In this document: positions 20,882-33,699 of the stretch, piece by piece
How positions within the stretch are numbered: the first letter of the stretch is position 1
Layout: each line of letters begins with the position of its first letter
From: Euonymus europaeus
Taxonomy: Eukaryota; Streptophyta; Magnoliopsida; Celastrales; Celastraceae
DNA: 64,000 nucleotides
Direction: 5' to 3'
NCBI GenBank assembly: GCA_963580455.1
Contig: OY756972.1
Location: forward strand, 9,377,001-9,441,000
Translations under genes and position numbers: made by a program
The notes under the pieces: model-generated
What the model saw: only the letters and a program-made list of their open reading frames with translations
Database searches by the model: none
What the model was told of the DNA's origin: nothing

Positions 20882-23800
20882 CGAAGCATATACTAGTAAA
20901 TTTGGACATAAAGTAATAATAAAAAGGGTACACCTATCAACTTTGATGGTTTGAAATTACTCAACTCTCACCATGGAAGAGCTTTTAACGATTTTTCCCG
21001 TTTTCGAACGAATGTTGCTATTTTGGCAATGAAACAATCTAGGAATCCTATACTCATAAAATTTGACATAAAATAACAAAAAAGTGTACACCAACCAACT
21101 TTGAGGGTTTAAAATTGTCTAACTCTCTCCATAGAGGAGCTTTTAACGGTCTTGTCCAATTGAAAATAAAAGTTGATCTTTTAGCAACGAAACACTCTAC
21201 AAAGCATATACTAGTAAATTTGGATATAAAGCAACAATAAAAAGTATACACATATCAGCTTTGATGGTTTGAAATTTCTCAACTCTCTCTATGGAGGAGC
21301 TTTCAACGGTCTCGTCCAATTGAGAACAAAAGTTGGTCTTTTGGCAACGAAACAATCTACGAAGGGTATACTAGTAAATTTTGATATAAAGCGACAATAA
21401 AAAGTGTAGATAGATCAACTTTGATTGTTCGAGGTTGCTCAATTCTTTCCATAGGGGAGCTTTTAACGGTCTTATCCAATTGAGAACAAAAGTTGGTCTT
21501 TAGACAAGGAAACAATCTACGAAACAATACTAGTAAATTTAGATATAAATGAACAATAAAAAGTGTGCACATATCAACATTCATGGTTCGGACTTTCTCA
21601 ACTCTTTCTCTGGGAGAGCTTTTAACGGTTAAGTTCATTTGGGTATGAAATTTGGTCTTTTAGAAACAAAACAATCTACGGAACCTATAATTGTAAAATT
21701 TGACGTAAAATAACAATAAAAAGTGCACTGCGATCAAATTTGATTCTTGGAAATTGCTTAACTCTCTCCAAGGAAGAACTTTTAACGGTTTTGTCCATTT
21801 GGGAACGAAAGTTGATCTTTGGGCAACAAAATTATCTACGGAGCCTATACTCGTAATATTTTACATAAAAAAATAATAAAAATTAGACACCGAACAACCT
21901 TGATGTTTTGGAATTTCCCAACTCTCTCCATAGACGAGCTTTTAACGATTTTGTCCACTTGAGAACGAGAGTTGACCTTTTGACAATGAAACAATCTACG
22001 AAGTGTATACTAGTAAATTTGGACATTAAGCAACAATAAAAGGTGTACACTTATCAACTTTGATAGGTTCGAATTGCTCAACTCCCTCCATTGAGGAGCT
22101 TTCAGCGGTTTTGTCCATTTGAGAACGAAAGTTCATCTTTTGGCAACGAAACAATCTACAAAGCTTATACTCATATAATTTTTCATAAATTGACAATAAA
22201 AAGTCTACATCAACCAAATTTGATGGTTTGAAATTACCCAAATCTCTCCATAAAGGAGCTTTTAACGGTCTTCTCCAATTGAAAATGAATGTTGGTCTTT
22301 TGGAAACGAAATAATCTACGAAGTGTATACTAGTAAATTTGTACATAAAGCAACAATAAAAAGTGTACAACTATCAAATTTAATGGCTCGGAATTACTCA
22401 ACTCTCTCGATGGAGGAGCTTTTAACAGTTTTGTCAATTTGGGATCGATAGTTAGTCTTTTGGCAACAAAACAATCCACGTAGCCTATAATCATAAAATT
22501 TGACATAAAATAACAATAAAAAGTATACACTGAACAACCTAAATAGTTTGAAATTTCCTAACTCTATAGAAAATATTTTAATTGTTTTGTCCTATTGAGA
22601 ACAAAGTTGGTCTTTTGGAAATGAAACAATTTACGAAGTGCATACTAGTAAATTTGGACGTAAAGTAACAATAAAAGGTATATACATATCAACTTTGATC
22701 GTTCGGAATTGCTCAATTCTTTTCATGGAGAAGCTTTTAGGGGTTTTGTCGAATTGAGAATGAAAATTGGTCTTTTGGGAACGAAACATTCTACGAAGCG
22801 TATACTAATAAATTTGGACATAAATCCACAATAAAAAGTATATACCTATCAGCTTTGATCGTTCGGAATTGCTCAATTCTCTCCATAGATGAATTTTTAA
22901 CGGTTTTGCCCATTTGAGAACAAAAGTTTGTTTTTTGACAACAAAACAATCTATGAAGTGTATACTAGTAAATTTGAACATAAAGCAATCATAAAAAGTG
23001 TACTCCTATCAATTTTGATGGTTCAAAATTGCTTAACTCTCTCGATGGAAGAGCTTTTAACGATTTTGTCCATTTAGAAATAAAAGTTGGTATTTTGGCA
23101 ACGATACAATCTACATAGCCTATACTCATAAAATTTGACATAAAATAATAATAAAAAGTGTACACCGAACAATATAGATGGTTTGAAATTACCCAACTCT
23201 CTCCATAAATGAGCTTTTAAGGGTTTTGTCCATTGTGCATGAAATAATCTACGAAGCGTATACTAATAAATTTGTACATAAATCTATAAATTGGGTATAC
23301 CTATCAAATTTGATAGTTTGAAATTACTCGACTCTCTCCATGGAGGAGCTTTTAACAGTTTTGTCCATTTTGGAATGAAAGTTGGTCTTTTGGCAATGAA
23401 ACAATCTACAAAACCTAACTCGTAACATTTGACATAAAAAATAATAAAACGTGTACACCGAACAAAAGTTGGACTTTTGGAATGAAACAATATATGAAGT
23501 GCATACTAATAAAGTTGGAAATAAAGAAAAAATAAAAAGTGTACACCTATCAACTTTGATGGTTTAAAATTACTCAACTATCTCCATAGAGGAGCTTTTA
23601 ATGATTTTGCCGATTTTGGAATGAAAGTTGATCTTTTGGTAACGAAACAATCTAAAAATCCTAACTCATAACATTTGACATAAAATAACAATAAATAGTG
23701 TACACTGAACAACCTAGATGGTTCAGAATCGTCCAACTCTCTACATAGAGAAGCTTTTAAAGGTTTTGTTGAATTGAGAACAAAAGTTGGTCCTTTGGAA

Positions 23801-24142
23801 ACAAAATAATCTACAAAGCATATACTAATAAATTTGCACATAAAGCAACAATAAAAGGTGTACATAAATCAACTTTCATATTTCAGAATTGCCTAACTCT
23901 TTCTATGGAAGAGCTTTTAACGGTTCAGCGATTTGGGAATGAAAGTTGATCTTTTGGGAACGAAACAATCTACGAAACCTATAATCATAAAATTTGACAT
24001 AAAATAACAAAAAAAAGTGCACAATGATCAAATTTGATAGTTGGAGATTGCTCAACTCTCTCCAAGGAGGAACTTTTAACCGTTTTGTCCATTTGGGAAC
24101 GAAAGTTAGTCTTTTGGCAACAAAATAATCTACGGACCTTAC
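20882..24142. repeat. ~160-bp satellite array, right block
   Basis: About 20 monomers continuing the left block after E3. The word AACAATCTAC recurs at 21351, 21511 and 21670, giving periods of 160 and 159 bp. Each monomer carries a variant of the palindrome CTCCATGGAG and the word GAGCTTTTAACGG. Monomers differ by many substitutions, and a shortened one lies near 23220-23500. Minus-strand open frames with repeated K-A-P-P-W-R-E peptides are translations of the repeat. The array ends at the E4 LTR. Confidence 0.9.
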
Positions 24143-25740
24143 TGATTGGGATGGTATTTTGCATATTTTTTTTGGAGTTTTGAAAGTAAAAAGTTGAGTT
24201 TCAATGCTTAAAAATCCATATTTTAGGTTTGAGTTGCCGAAATCCGTTGTTAACGAGTCAATGCAAAATTTAATACTTTGACATAGTCATTTTAAGTGTT
24301 TTTAGTGGTTCAAGTTTGTTTGCTAGCTTAGAGATGTGAAATTCAAGTTTTGGGCAAAATGGTTAGAATTTGTGGAAATGCTATCTCTTAAGCATTTAGG
24401 TTTTAATGTGCCAGATTTGGTTCTATAAACCTAAAAATATTTTTGACACTTGTTTAAGTATATTTCAGTCATTTATGACTTGTTTGAAAGGTTTTTTTAG
24501 GTTCCACATTGATCGGGATCGAATATGGAAGAAAAGACATAATAGAGCTACAAAATTGGACTTTACTGTCAACTGTCCGAACGCGTATCAGAAGGCGTCT
24601 GGATGCTTCAAGCAGAAAGGCTAACAAAGCTATTTTGAAGCATCTCCGTCCGGACAGTACTGTTCACTGTCCGGATGGAAAAAGGGAAAAGTCAAAACTG
24701 TCACTGAACAATATGCGTAATAATTTTTTGGTCGACTTTTGAAGTTGAAAATGATCGAATTTGAAGAAACTTTTTTCTACAATGTTGAAGTATACATCCC
24801 GATATTTCCAACAAGTACTCATACATATATATCCATTGATAATTGAAGCCTATAGAGATAAAACAAGTTTCTACCTTGAACAGTTCCAGTAATTTCGGGT
24901 TTTATGATTTTTACTCAATTCGTAAGGGGCAAACTTGTCTAATTGCTTTCTTTGACCATTGAGACTTATTTGTAATGGATTAGAATGGTCTTTTAACACA
25001 TGTATTAGGGTTTTAAGGGTCTTGAGACCCTATTCTTGTAACAACTCTCATTTTGGCCGAATTTTATACATTCTCTCTAGGTTTTCATTCTCTTACTTTG
25101 TTCTTCACTTTGGTTCTTTCTTAGAGTTCAAAAATCACGCTCTTGAAGATTTCTAGGAGTTTTGGAGACCCAACCAACTAGAAGAAGAAGTTCTTCCTCC
25201 TTGTAGATCTTTAGAAGAGCCCAAGTAGGATTAGCCTGAACTTCTATTTGTATATTGGAAAGCCAATTCGCGTCAACATTCAACATTGGATTTGATTTCT
25301 AAACTCCTTTTATTTATTTTTATTTCATTTTGTTATCGCATTTGGATTCATAGTTCTAGTTTAATCTACTTGAATATTTTTCATTCTGATATAGTTTGTG
25401 CTTGAATGCTTTATGTTATGCTTTGCATTTTATTATGTTGTGTTTAATTCCATTTCAATTTTCTGCAGTAGTATAGTATTTACTTCTCATTTCACATATT
25501 ATGGTTTAGTTCAATCAATCACTCCAAGAGGGAAAATCGAATCTAACCAATGGTTAGTGCAATTTTACCATCACTTGCATTGGGAATACCATATTTAATT
25601 AAGTAATTAGGTTAATAATCCATAGACCCAAGCCGAAACCAAAAGTCTTTGTGAGACTATTTGAGATTCACTCCTATTATTACTTTGACAAACCTGCACT
25701 TGGGAAAGAGTAAATCCACTTACCTATTTTGGGCGAGTAA
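24143..25740 (+). repeat. E4 5' LTR
   Basis: Starts TGATTGGGATGG where the satellite stops and ends about GGGCGAGTAA, just before the primer site; the expected CA end seems mutated. A block near 25640 (AAGTCTTTGTGAGAC) corresponds to the AGTCCCTGTGG motif of the E1 LTR. It holds a perfect 9-bp hairpin at 24650-24674. The short frames within it have no recognisable product. Confidence 0.65.
24650..24674 (+). repeat. Hairpin in the E4 LTR
   Basis: CCGGACAGT (24650-24658) and ACTGTCCGG (24666-24674) are perfect complements around a 7-nt loop; a related AACTGTCCGAAC occurs near 24570. Confidence 0.75.
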
Positions 25741-25746
25741 AGTTTT

Positions 25747-25764
25747 TGGCGCCATTGCCGGGAA
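25747..25764 (+). promoter_or_regulatory. E4 primer-binding site (Asp tRNA type)
   Basis: TGGCGCCATTGCCGGGAA follows the LTR by six bases; it is one or two changes from the primer site usual in Athila elements. Confidence 0.75.
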
Positions 25765-25857
25765 CTTTTGTCCTTCGGTTTAGGTCTTTCATTATTTTAT
25801 TTTATTTTTTATTTTGTTCTGAAATTTATAGTCTACTTTGTGATTGCTTGATGTTGC

Positions 25858-27732
25858 ATGTCGTGGGTTAGAGAAGATCCAAATAGGTTGCGTAGGACAT
25901 CTAGCAATACAAGTAGCATTGTTAGTCTTGAAACTTCTGAAAGTGATTCTGAGCTTGGTTTGCCTATTTTATTTAGTGAAGAATTTTGTGAAAACATGGT
26001 TGACTCTGCACCACGTACTCTAAGGATTTTATTCAACTCACTCACACTACTACTCCTTCATGCATCATAGTACCTGAAAATGCACCTCCATTTTATGCTA
26101 AGCATGACATGACGTCACTGATACCTCAGTTCCATGGCATGGATTCTGAGAGCCCTTACCAGCATCTTACTGATTTTGAGTTGGCTTGTACTACTTTCAT
26201 TAATAGGGCTAACACTAATGGATATGTTAGATTGCGCTTGTTTCCTTTCTCTTTGAAGGATAAGGCTAATTTGTGGTTTAATCAATTGAGAGCTAATTCT
26301 ATTACTAGTTGGGTTGTTATGCAATGTGAGTTCTTACAAAAATTCTTTCTATTTCAGAGAACTCAAATGATTCAAGAGAATATAGCTCAATTTACTCAAA
26401 AGCATGATGAGACTTTCCAAGCTAGTTGGGATCGCTTTAAGGAGTTGTTCAATATTTTTTCCCATCATGGCTATGAGTCTTGGAGAGTTGTCAACTAATT
26501 TTATACGGGTCTAACTCCAGAGTGCAAACAATTTGTGCAAACTATGTGCAATGGAGAATTCTTTGATAAAGAGCCAGATGCTGCATTGGATTTATTTGAT
26601 TATCTTGGAGAGAGTGCTAGCAGTGGAATACTAGAACCGACAGAATTGTTATAGCCGCTCAACCTTTGAGAACCATCCCGAGTGGTGGTAAATATGAGTT
26701 GAAGGAAGATGTGGACATTCAAGCTAAACTAGCCACTTTGACTAGGAGACTAGAGATTATGGAGTTGGAAAAAGTCAAGGCAATGAAAACGGTGGAGCCA
26801 TGTAACTTATGTGTTGATTCTAGCCATAAGACTCAAGATTGCCCTATCATGCCTATGATGGAGAATGGAATGGACCAATTGCACGCTCCAAATTGGGTTA
26901 ACAAGATGAACAATCCTTATTCCAACATATACAATCTGGGGTGGAGGAACCATCCTAACTTTTCATGGAGGAATGATCAGCGTGGACAATCTTCACAGAG
27001 TTATCCATAGCGTATGGCTCCTCCACAACAGTTTCAGCATACTCAGAGTTATCCTCCAATAACACCTCCTAGTTTTCCTCTTCGACAACTAGTTGCCCTA
27101 CCCAAGAAGTCTCTAGATGATACCATAGAACAGATGGCTACTACTTTTTAGCAGTTCATGCAGGTTCAGGCTACTACAAACAATCAGAATACACAAGCCA
27201 TCAATGACTTGCGAGGAACAATTCAGAAAATGAATACCACTTTGAGCACTCTTGAGAAGGGAAAGTTTCCAGCTCAACCTCAACCAAATCCTACAGTCTA
27301 AACAACAGTCTCAACAACATGTTCATAATGTTTCTGGAAGATGGTTTTGAGACGACCAAAGCAGTTATCACTTTGAGGAGTGGGAAGCAGGTTTCTAGAC
27401 CTGAGGCCCCTATTGATTCTCAACATTCTAGTCCTGCTCTTGTGGGTGCACCTAATGTGGTTAAGGTAGAAAAGGAAGTGGAGGGAGAGAAAGATAAAGA
27501 AAATTTAGAATTGAAGATTCCATCTGTGGTAAAGAAAGAAAATGAGAGGGTTTATCGACCAACTGTTCCTTATCCACGTAGATTGAGAGTTGGGCAGATG
27601 AACAAGCATCATATTGAGATTCAAGAGATTTTTAAGCAAGTGAAGCTCAAAATTCCACTCTTAGATATTATTCAACAAATCCTTTCATATGTTAAGTTCT
27701 TGAAGGACTTATGTACTGTAAAGGGAAGGTGA
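25858..27732 (+). pseudogene. gag: E4 gag
   Basis: ATG at 25858 (M-S-W-V-R-E-D-P) is the likely start; a frameshift near 26025 moves the frame to the core gag domain at 26109-26496 (Y-Q-H-L-T-D-F-E, L-F-P-F-S-L-K-D-K-A). That frame ends with TAA at 26496. Downstream, after more stops, come the CCHC knuckle C-N-L-C...H...C (about 26800-26845), the W-R-N-H-P-N-F-S-W segment (26940-26970), a Q-rich stretch and the linker to protease (I-L-S-Y-V-K-F-L-K-D, about 27680-27710). The role was the particle shell. At least five stops or shifts separate the pieces. Confidence 0.75.
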
Positions 27733-28613
27733 ATATGACCAAGAAGTATTTTCTAGTTGAAGAAGTTGGAGCTTTGATCATGAGTGATACTCCTCAGAAG
27801 CTGGATGATCTTGGATCACCTACTATATCTATTATGATTGGTGAAAAAAGGCTTGAAAATGCCTAACTTGATTTAGGGAGTAGTGTGAATTTATTGCCAT
27901 TATGGGTTTATGAGCAACTAGATATTGGAGAATTGAAGCAAACACCCATGCTTTTGCAGATGATAGACAGAATAGTCAAGAAACCCAAGGGAGTTGTGGA
28001 ATATGTCTTAGTGCAAGTGAAAAAAAATTACGATCCTGTGGACTTTGTAGTCTTAGAGATGCCACATCCTACTTCACTTCTTGCTAGTCCTCCTATCATT
28101 CTTGGGCATCCCTTCCTTGCTACTACTAATGCTTTGATCAATTGCAAGAGTGGAATGCTCAAGATCACTTTTGGCAATATGACATTTGAGACGAATGTCT
28201 TCATTGCTTGCAAGATGCTTAGTGACTGTGATGATTCAGAGCTGCAAACAATAGATTGGATTCAGAGTTTTAGCCGATCAGATTTATATTATGTTCTTGA
28301 TTCTGAGAGCATATATGAGGATGCATATCCTAAGAAATCTAGCCAAATTGATGATTTAGAAGATGATTTTGATGATTTTGATCCTATCATATCGGATAAG
28401 CCTTGTGATATTGATGATTCAGCTGAGTTGGAGGAAGTGAGCCACATTGGTAGATGGCGGGGACCAAACTTTGAGATTCTTGTTCCACCTGAGGAAATGA
28501 AGCCATCCATTGAACGGACTCCTACTCTTGAGCTGAAAAAGCTTCATGAAGATTTGAAGTATATTTTCCTTGGTCCAGAAGAGGGTACATTCCCTGTTGT
28601 CATTTCATCTTAG
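27733..28613 (+). pseudogene. pol: E4 protease
   Basis: Aspartic protease with L-D-L-G-S-S-V-N-L-L-P at about 27868-27900 (a TAA just upstream at 27864 replaces the residue before Leu), then V-D-F-V-V-L-E-M and P-I-I-L-G-H-P-F-L-A-T (about 28090-28125). The acidic region after it (D-D-L-E-D-D-F-D-D-F-D) is a linker to RT. The frame ends with TAG at 28611-28613, followed in the same frame by the RT leader. Confidence 0.75.
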
Positions 28614-29456
28614 CTCACTCCTGAGCAAGAAACCAGCTTGGTAGCGGTTTTATAAAAGCACAAGGGAGCCATTGGCTGGACTATTGCAGACATCAAGGGT
28701 ATTGACCCTAATATTTGTACTCACAATATTTTTCTGAAGGGAGATCCTAGACCAATGAGAGATGCACAGAGGAGACTCAACCCTTCCATGAAGAAAGTCA
28801 TGAAGAAGAAGGTTCTAAAGCTGTTAGCAATTGAAATCATTTATCCTATCTCCGACAGTAAGTGGGAGAGTCCTGCACAGGTAATCCCTAAGAAATCTGG
28901 TTTAACTGTCATTGAAAATGCTTCAGGTGATTTAATTTCTACTCGAAAAGTGACTGGATGACTACCAAAAACTGAATTCGGTTAGTTGCAAAGACCATTT
29001 CCCATTGCCCTTTCTTGACCAAATTTTGGAAAAAGTTGCTGGAAATGAGTTTTATTGCTTTTTAGATGGTTTTTCTGGTTATTATCAAATTTCCATATCT
29101 CTAGAGGACCAAGAAAAACCACCTTCACTTGCCCTTTTGGCACATTTGCCTTTAGGAGGATGTCATTTGGTTTATGCAATGCCTCTACCACATTCCAATG
29201 TTGCATGATGAGCATTTTTTCCCGACATTCTTGAGGACATATGTGAAGTTTTTATGGATGATTTTTCTATGTTTGGATGCTCCTTTGATGTGTGCTTGAA
29301 AAATTTAAATGTTGTGTTGACTAATGTAAAGAAAAGAATTTGCTTCTTAATTGGGAAAAATGTCAGTTTATGGTGACTAGTTGGTTGGTGCTTCGACATT
29401 TAGTGTCAAAACGTGGTATAGAGGTCGATAGGGTTAAGATAGAATTGATTTCTTAA
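28614..29456 (+). pseudogene. pol: E4 reverse transcriptase
   Basis: The conserved leader (G-W-T-I-A-D-I-K-G-I-D-P-N) is at 28675-28715, P-I-S-D-S-K-W at 28845-28870, then P-K-K-S-G-L-T-V. A frameshift near 28965 separates these from the fingers/palm region (C-F-L-D-G-F-S-G-Y-Y-Q-I, 29055-29095). The catalytic motif appears as F-M-D-D in another frame near 29250. At least three frameshifts and several stops show it is dead. Confidence 0.7.
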
Positions 29457-30020
29457 TTGCTTATTCGTAGGACTGTGAAGGATAGTCGCTCTTTTCTTGG
29501 TCATGCTGGCTTCTGCCGACGTTTTATTCAAGGCTTTAGTGCTATCACCAAACCATTGTGTGCTTTATTGCAAAATGATACTGAATTTGTTTGGTCTTAT
29601 GAATGTCAATCTTCTTTTGAGACTCTAAATAAACACTTGACAGTTGCTCCTATCATGCAATCTCCTAGGTGGGATTTACCATTTGAGCTTATGACCGATG
29701 TTAGTGATTTTGCTCTAGGTGCTGTTTTAGGTCAAAAAATTGATGGTAAACCTTCTGTGATTTTTTATGCAAGTAAGACATTGAATGATGCACAGAAGAA
29801 TTACACCACAACTGAAAAGAAATTGCTTGCTGTTGTGTTTGCTTTAGATAAATTTCGTTATTATATCATTGGTTCTCCTGTCACCATCTTTACTGACCAC
29901 TCTACTTTGAAGTATTTGTTGCAAAAGAAAGATGCTAAACCCAGGTTTATACGCTGGATTTTATTGCTTCAAGAGTTTGATATCAATATTAAGGATAAAA
30001 AGGTGTCGAGAATGTGGTAG
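29457..30020 (+). pseudogene. pol: E4 RNase H
   Basis: An open frame of 187 codons with the RT thumb/connection ([12 protein letters not shown]) and RNase [16 protein letters not shown] near residue 80, [11 protein letters not shown] near 120, and [10 protein letters not shown] near 146. It degrades the RNA of RNA:DNA hybrids in the intact enzyme. A frameshift around 30010 moves to the frame holding V-A-D-H-L-S-R-L, the usual RNase H end. Confidence 0.8.
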
Positions 30021-30618
30021 CCGACCACTTGTCTAGATTGCAACTACCCAAGTCTCATACTTCTCCACCTTTGCATGATGATTTTTCGAATGAGCATCTC
30101 TTTGTTATGTCACGTGCACCTTGGTTTACAAATATTGTGAACTACCTTGTCTCTAAGCAGTTACCTTCTCATTGGAATATTCAAGACAAGCGTAGTTTCC
30201 TTTTTGAGGTTCGATTCGATTACTTCGACTCACCTTATCTTTTTAAATATTGTGTTGATCAGTTGGTGAGACGTTGTATTCCTAATGACGAGTTTGCTTC
30301 TGTGTTTGAGTTTTGTCATTCTGGGGCTTGTGGTGGTCACTTTGCAGCCCAGAAAACTGTTGCAAATTTTTTACAAAGTGGACTTTATTGGCCCACTATG
30401 TTTAAAGATGTTGTGTTGTGGTGTAAAGCATGTGAATCTTGTCAAAAACTTGGAAAAATCACAGCTAGGAACATGATGACCCTTTCTCCCATATTGACCC
30501 TTGAGAAATTTGATTGTTGGAGAATTGACTTTATGGGGCCTTTTCCTGTTTCTAATGGCAATATGTATATCTTGCTTGCTATTGATTATGTTTCCAAGTA
30601 GGTAGAAGCTATACTATG
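30014..30618 (+). pseudogene. pol: E4 integrase, N-terminal part
   Basis: It begins with A-D-H-L-S-R-L, then integrase with the HHCC zinc domain (C-H-S-G-A-C-G-G-H-F, then C-E-S-C, about 30315-30445) and the first catalytic Asp in W-R-I-D-F-M-G-P-F-P (30515-30545). After I-D-Y-V-S-K a TAG stands where Trp is usual (30601-30603). Homology ends at about 30618, where the E7 LTR begins; the second Asp and Glu are missing from the window. Confidence 0.8.
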
Positions 30619-31394
30619 TGTAAGTACCCATCCCACGAAACCCTAATTCCTAGGCTGTAGTCCAGAACGCTACCTACATTACAATATAAACTCACCCTAC
30701 ATCTATTACAGATCCATTTCAAGAAACAATTCCACCAAAATTATCGTAAAATAGGCTAACCTGACATACAAGTGTCATCTTTATATATTTTAAATAAGCA
30801 GTAACGCCCAATTAATATTCTCTAAGCATACTACTTTGAATCTTATACTTTTAATCCTCGTTCGCGAATTTACATTTATTAACATACATCGAAGTCATTA
30901 ATAGTAAGTGCATAAATAAATTTAATACTTAATTAATCAATCTTCCGTGAAACTAGCTTTCGTCACATAAGCATATTCTTCATGGATCTACAACGACACC
31001 ATCAACTCCTAAGTCAACATAATCATTTGAAAGACCATAACCTGCATCACGAAACATAGTGAGCCGAGGCCCAGCAAATATTATTTATGTATGAATGCAC
31101 GTGAACCATTTCTTTAGAGAGCAGTCAACCATTTAAATCTTTTTTCCAGTACTTGGGCCCTTAACCTAGGTACACTGCTATAGAGCAACCGGTCGGCATT
31201 TTTCCTTTGATTAAGTGTTCTACTATATAACACTTTCCAGTCAATAAAACATTTTCCTTTTGCTTTTCATTTTCCAATTAACATACACCCTCCTTGTAGC
31301 AGTTGTACCAGATTCTGACCTAATCTCATTATAAAATGTCGTATCCATCTAGATCGCTTGAAATTTCCATGAAAATCTATGTCGGGGTGTTATA
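30619..31394 (-). repeat. E7: antisense chromovirus-type LTR fragment
   Basis: On the plus strand it starts TGTAAGTACCC and ends GGGGTGTTATA. Read on the minus strand it starts TATAACACCCCGAC, matching the TGTAAYACCCCGAC start of chromovirus LTRs with one change. Just beyond (31395-31440), the minus strand reads CGAGGACAAAATTTTTGTAAGGAAGGGAGAC, as before the 3' LTRs of E5 and E6. So this is the 3' LTR and last bases of an antisense element inserted in E4; the rest is gone. 776 bp, no gene. Confidence 0.6.
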
Positions 31395-31850
31395 GTCTCC
31401 CTTCCTTACAAAAATTTTGTCCTCGAAATTTCTTACTTGAATGATTTTGATTATTCGACATTCATCATCTGCTCACACTAGCATCGCATCCCATTTCAAA
31501 CCATGCACATAAACATCAAGATACCATAAGATCAAATGGGACGTATTAAATTAGTAATTATTTGGTGTGTTGTAATTCCCTCTACCTTAATAAATTCGGC
31601 AAAATTTTACAAACCGAACAAGCAATGAACAAATCAAAGAAATCTTCTATTATATATATAACACATTAGCACATTTTGGCTTTTACCTTTCCCCCTCATA
31701 TATTATAATACTAAAAATGATTCTCAATGAATACATCTTTGCAACAACATATATTAATTCAAAATATTTAAGTTATAGATTCAAAAGTACTTTGCGACAT
31801 TAAAAAAAAAATTTGAGATTTCAATTTTACATTAGATTGGATGATGTATT
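31395..31850. other. Noncoding stretch between E7 and the RPA-like gene
   Basis: The first ~50 bp are the polypurine region of E7. The rest is AT-rich with a short (TA)n near 31652; probably the 3' flank of the RPA-like gene. I see no gene. Confidence 0.5.
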
Positions 31851-33699
31851 TCAATCATCAACAATTTGAGTATTCTTTCTACGGTACATTTTCCTCCTTG
31901 ATGTTGATAATCGATCCAACGATGTTATTACCACAGTATCTGCATCATCATTAACATCCTTGTCTTCCAATATTTCACACTCATCAATCATGTTGGTGTC
32001 ATCATGCACAATAACACCTTCCTCTTCGGGCCCCTAAGATTTTATACAATAGTTAATAGACAATTCAGTCTCCTAATTTTCATTATAAATATTTAGATAA
32101 AATTTAAACATACCTGAGGTTGTATATTCTTGGTAGGATGTGTTGCTCTGTTATTGTGAATGAGAACGCGTCTGCGCTTTGCCACCTGCAAGTATTTCAA
32201 AAGTTTTGCAAAGAAATATCCATTAAAAGATTTGATTGAATGTATCATGCTAATTTTTTTTATATAATAAAACATAATCATAAAACCTGGGCCCCTTCAT
32301 TTTCCGGAACTTCTACTTTCACTGTTATTTCATTTGCATTTTCAACTGATGGATCTTTACCCTCTTCAAAAGCTTTCATCACCGTATAGTTCTCGTTCCC
32401 AAAAATCAAATTATAATCAGTGACCCTCAATTGAAACACATAGGTCCTGTTGTTAAGTGTCTTTAGCTGTGGCGGCAGATCCTTTAGAGAAGGTCCATAG
32501 TGTTCTATAAGTCTTGATGCTGAAATTCCAATGATTTTTTGTATGTCTCCATCAAACATTGTGAGAGTTGTAGAGCCAGTGCTGTCTTTTACCTCAACTT
32601 GGACTTTGAAGCTGCATATGATAAAAAAAATTAATAACTTTTAGTTTTGAATTTTTTCATTCTATATGCATAATTTAAAAACCGTCAGCATCATACCTTG
32701 TAGTTGGGAATTCAGTTTTTTTTTTGCACCAATTGCAATTGTATGCAATATCTTTTACAATCAGCTTCCTCTTGCAAGCCTCGCATGAATAATAGTACCA
32801 TCCATATTTGTTTTGCACTTCTGTTATTTTTGCAAGTAGAGTAACTATAATCGAGTTTCCGACTTCCTTTTGAGGGACCATTGTGAGTATCTCTTGTATG
32901 TTTTTCCTATTGTTAGACATCTGATCTTTGAGGGAAATGTGGTGCACTGGATCTGATTCAAGTAGACCTAGACGCATACCTTCTGCGCCAATCCTAGGAG
33001 GTATGTTATGAATTTTAAAACTTTTCATTATAAACATGAAGTATATGTAAGAAATATTTTTAAAAACCATGAAATAATACCTCTGTAGAATTACTTTCGT
33101 CTCAGGTATGTCCATATTTAGATACACTTTAGTAGCTCCAGTGGATGACAATTGATATTGTTCTGAAATTTTAACAATTTAATGTTAGCATCAAGCTTTT
33201 GAAAATTTTATCACAATAAAATTTGGCTTCGTTCTTTTACCTTTGTATTGTTTAACCATGGTAGAAGTGATGATCACCACTGTTGGTTCGTCATTCTTGT
33301 TTGACACCAAGTCCTTAAATTGCAATGCCTTGTCTGCCCACAAATTTACCTTCAATATGAAATCCCTGCAAAATAATTAAATAAAAACTTATACGTAATA
33401 GATGTTGTGTGGCATGCATTTCTTGCTCTGGGATACATATTGAGTCATTAAAATGGTTATATAACTTTTATCTACATACTCCAACAACATTTAAAGAAGA
33501 ACAAAAGTCAGAATATACCCCTCAAGTTTAATCTCGATGTCTAGCTTATCAACATCTTTTCCGTAAACGGGCAATTGTCCAATAATTCCAACTTTTGTAA
33601 GTAGTCCGATCGCATCTATATTTTTTCCAATAGAGTTGGGTGTCAAAAATATAACAAATAATTGAATGTAGTTATGCTTTTTTAAAAATTGTAAATATA

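Larger units (their letters stand above)
24143..30618 (+). mobile_element. E4: second Athila-like element, truncated in integrase
   Basis: 5' LTR, Asp-tRNA-type primer site, gag, protease, RT, RNase H and the first part of integrase on the plus strand, then an abrupt change at 30619 into an antisense LTR (E7). Gag and protease belong to the same broad group as E1 but to another family. Every domain is broken by stops or frameshifts, so it is an old copy. Its left end abuts the satellite; no 3' LTR is present in the window. Confidence 0.8.

Noticed and set aside
20900..23870. Many minus-strand frames with repeated K-A-P-P-W-R-E peptides, which could look like a repeat-protein family
   Set aside because: They arise from translation of the ~160-bp satellite; frames shift between monomers and no start or conserved length exists.
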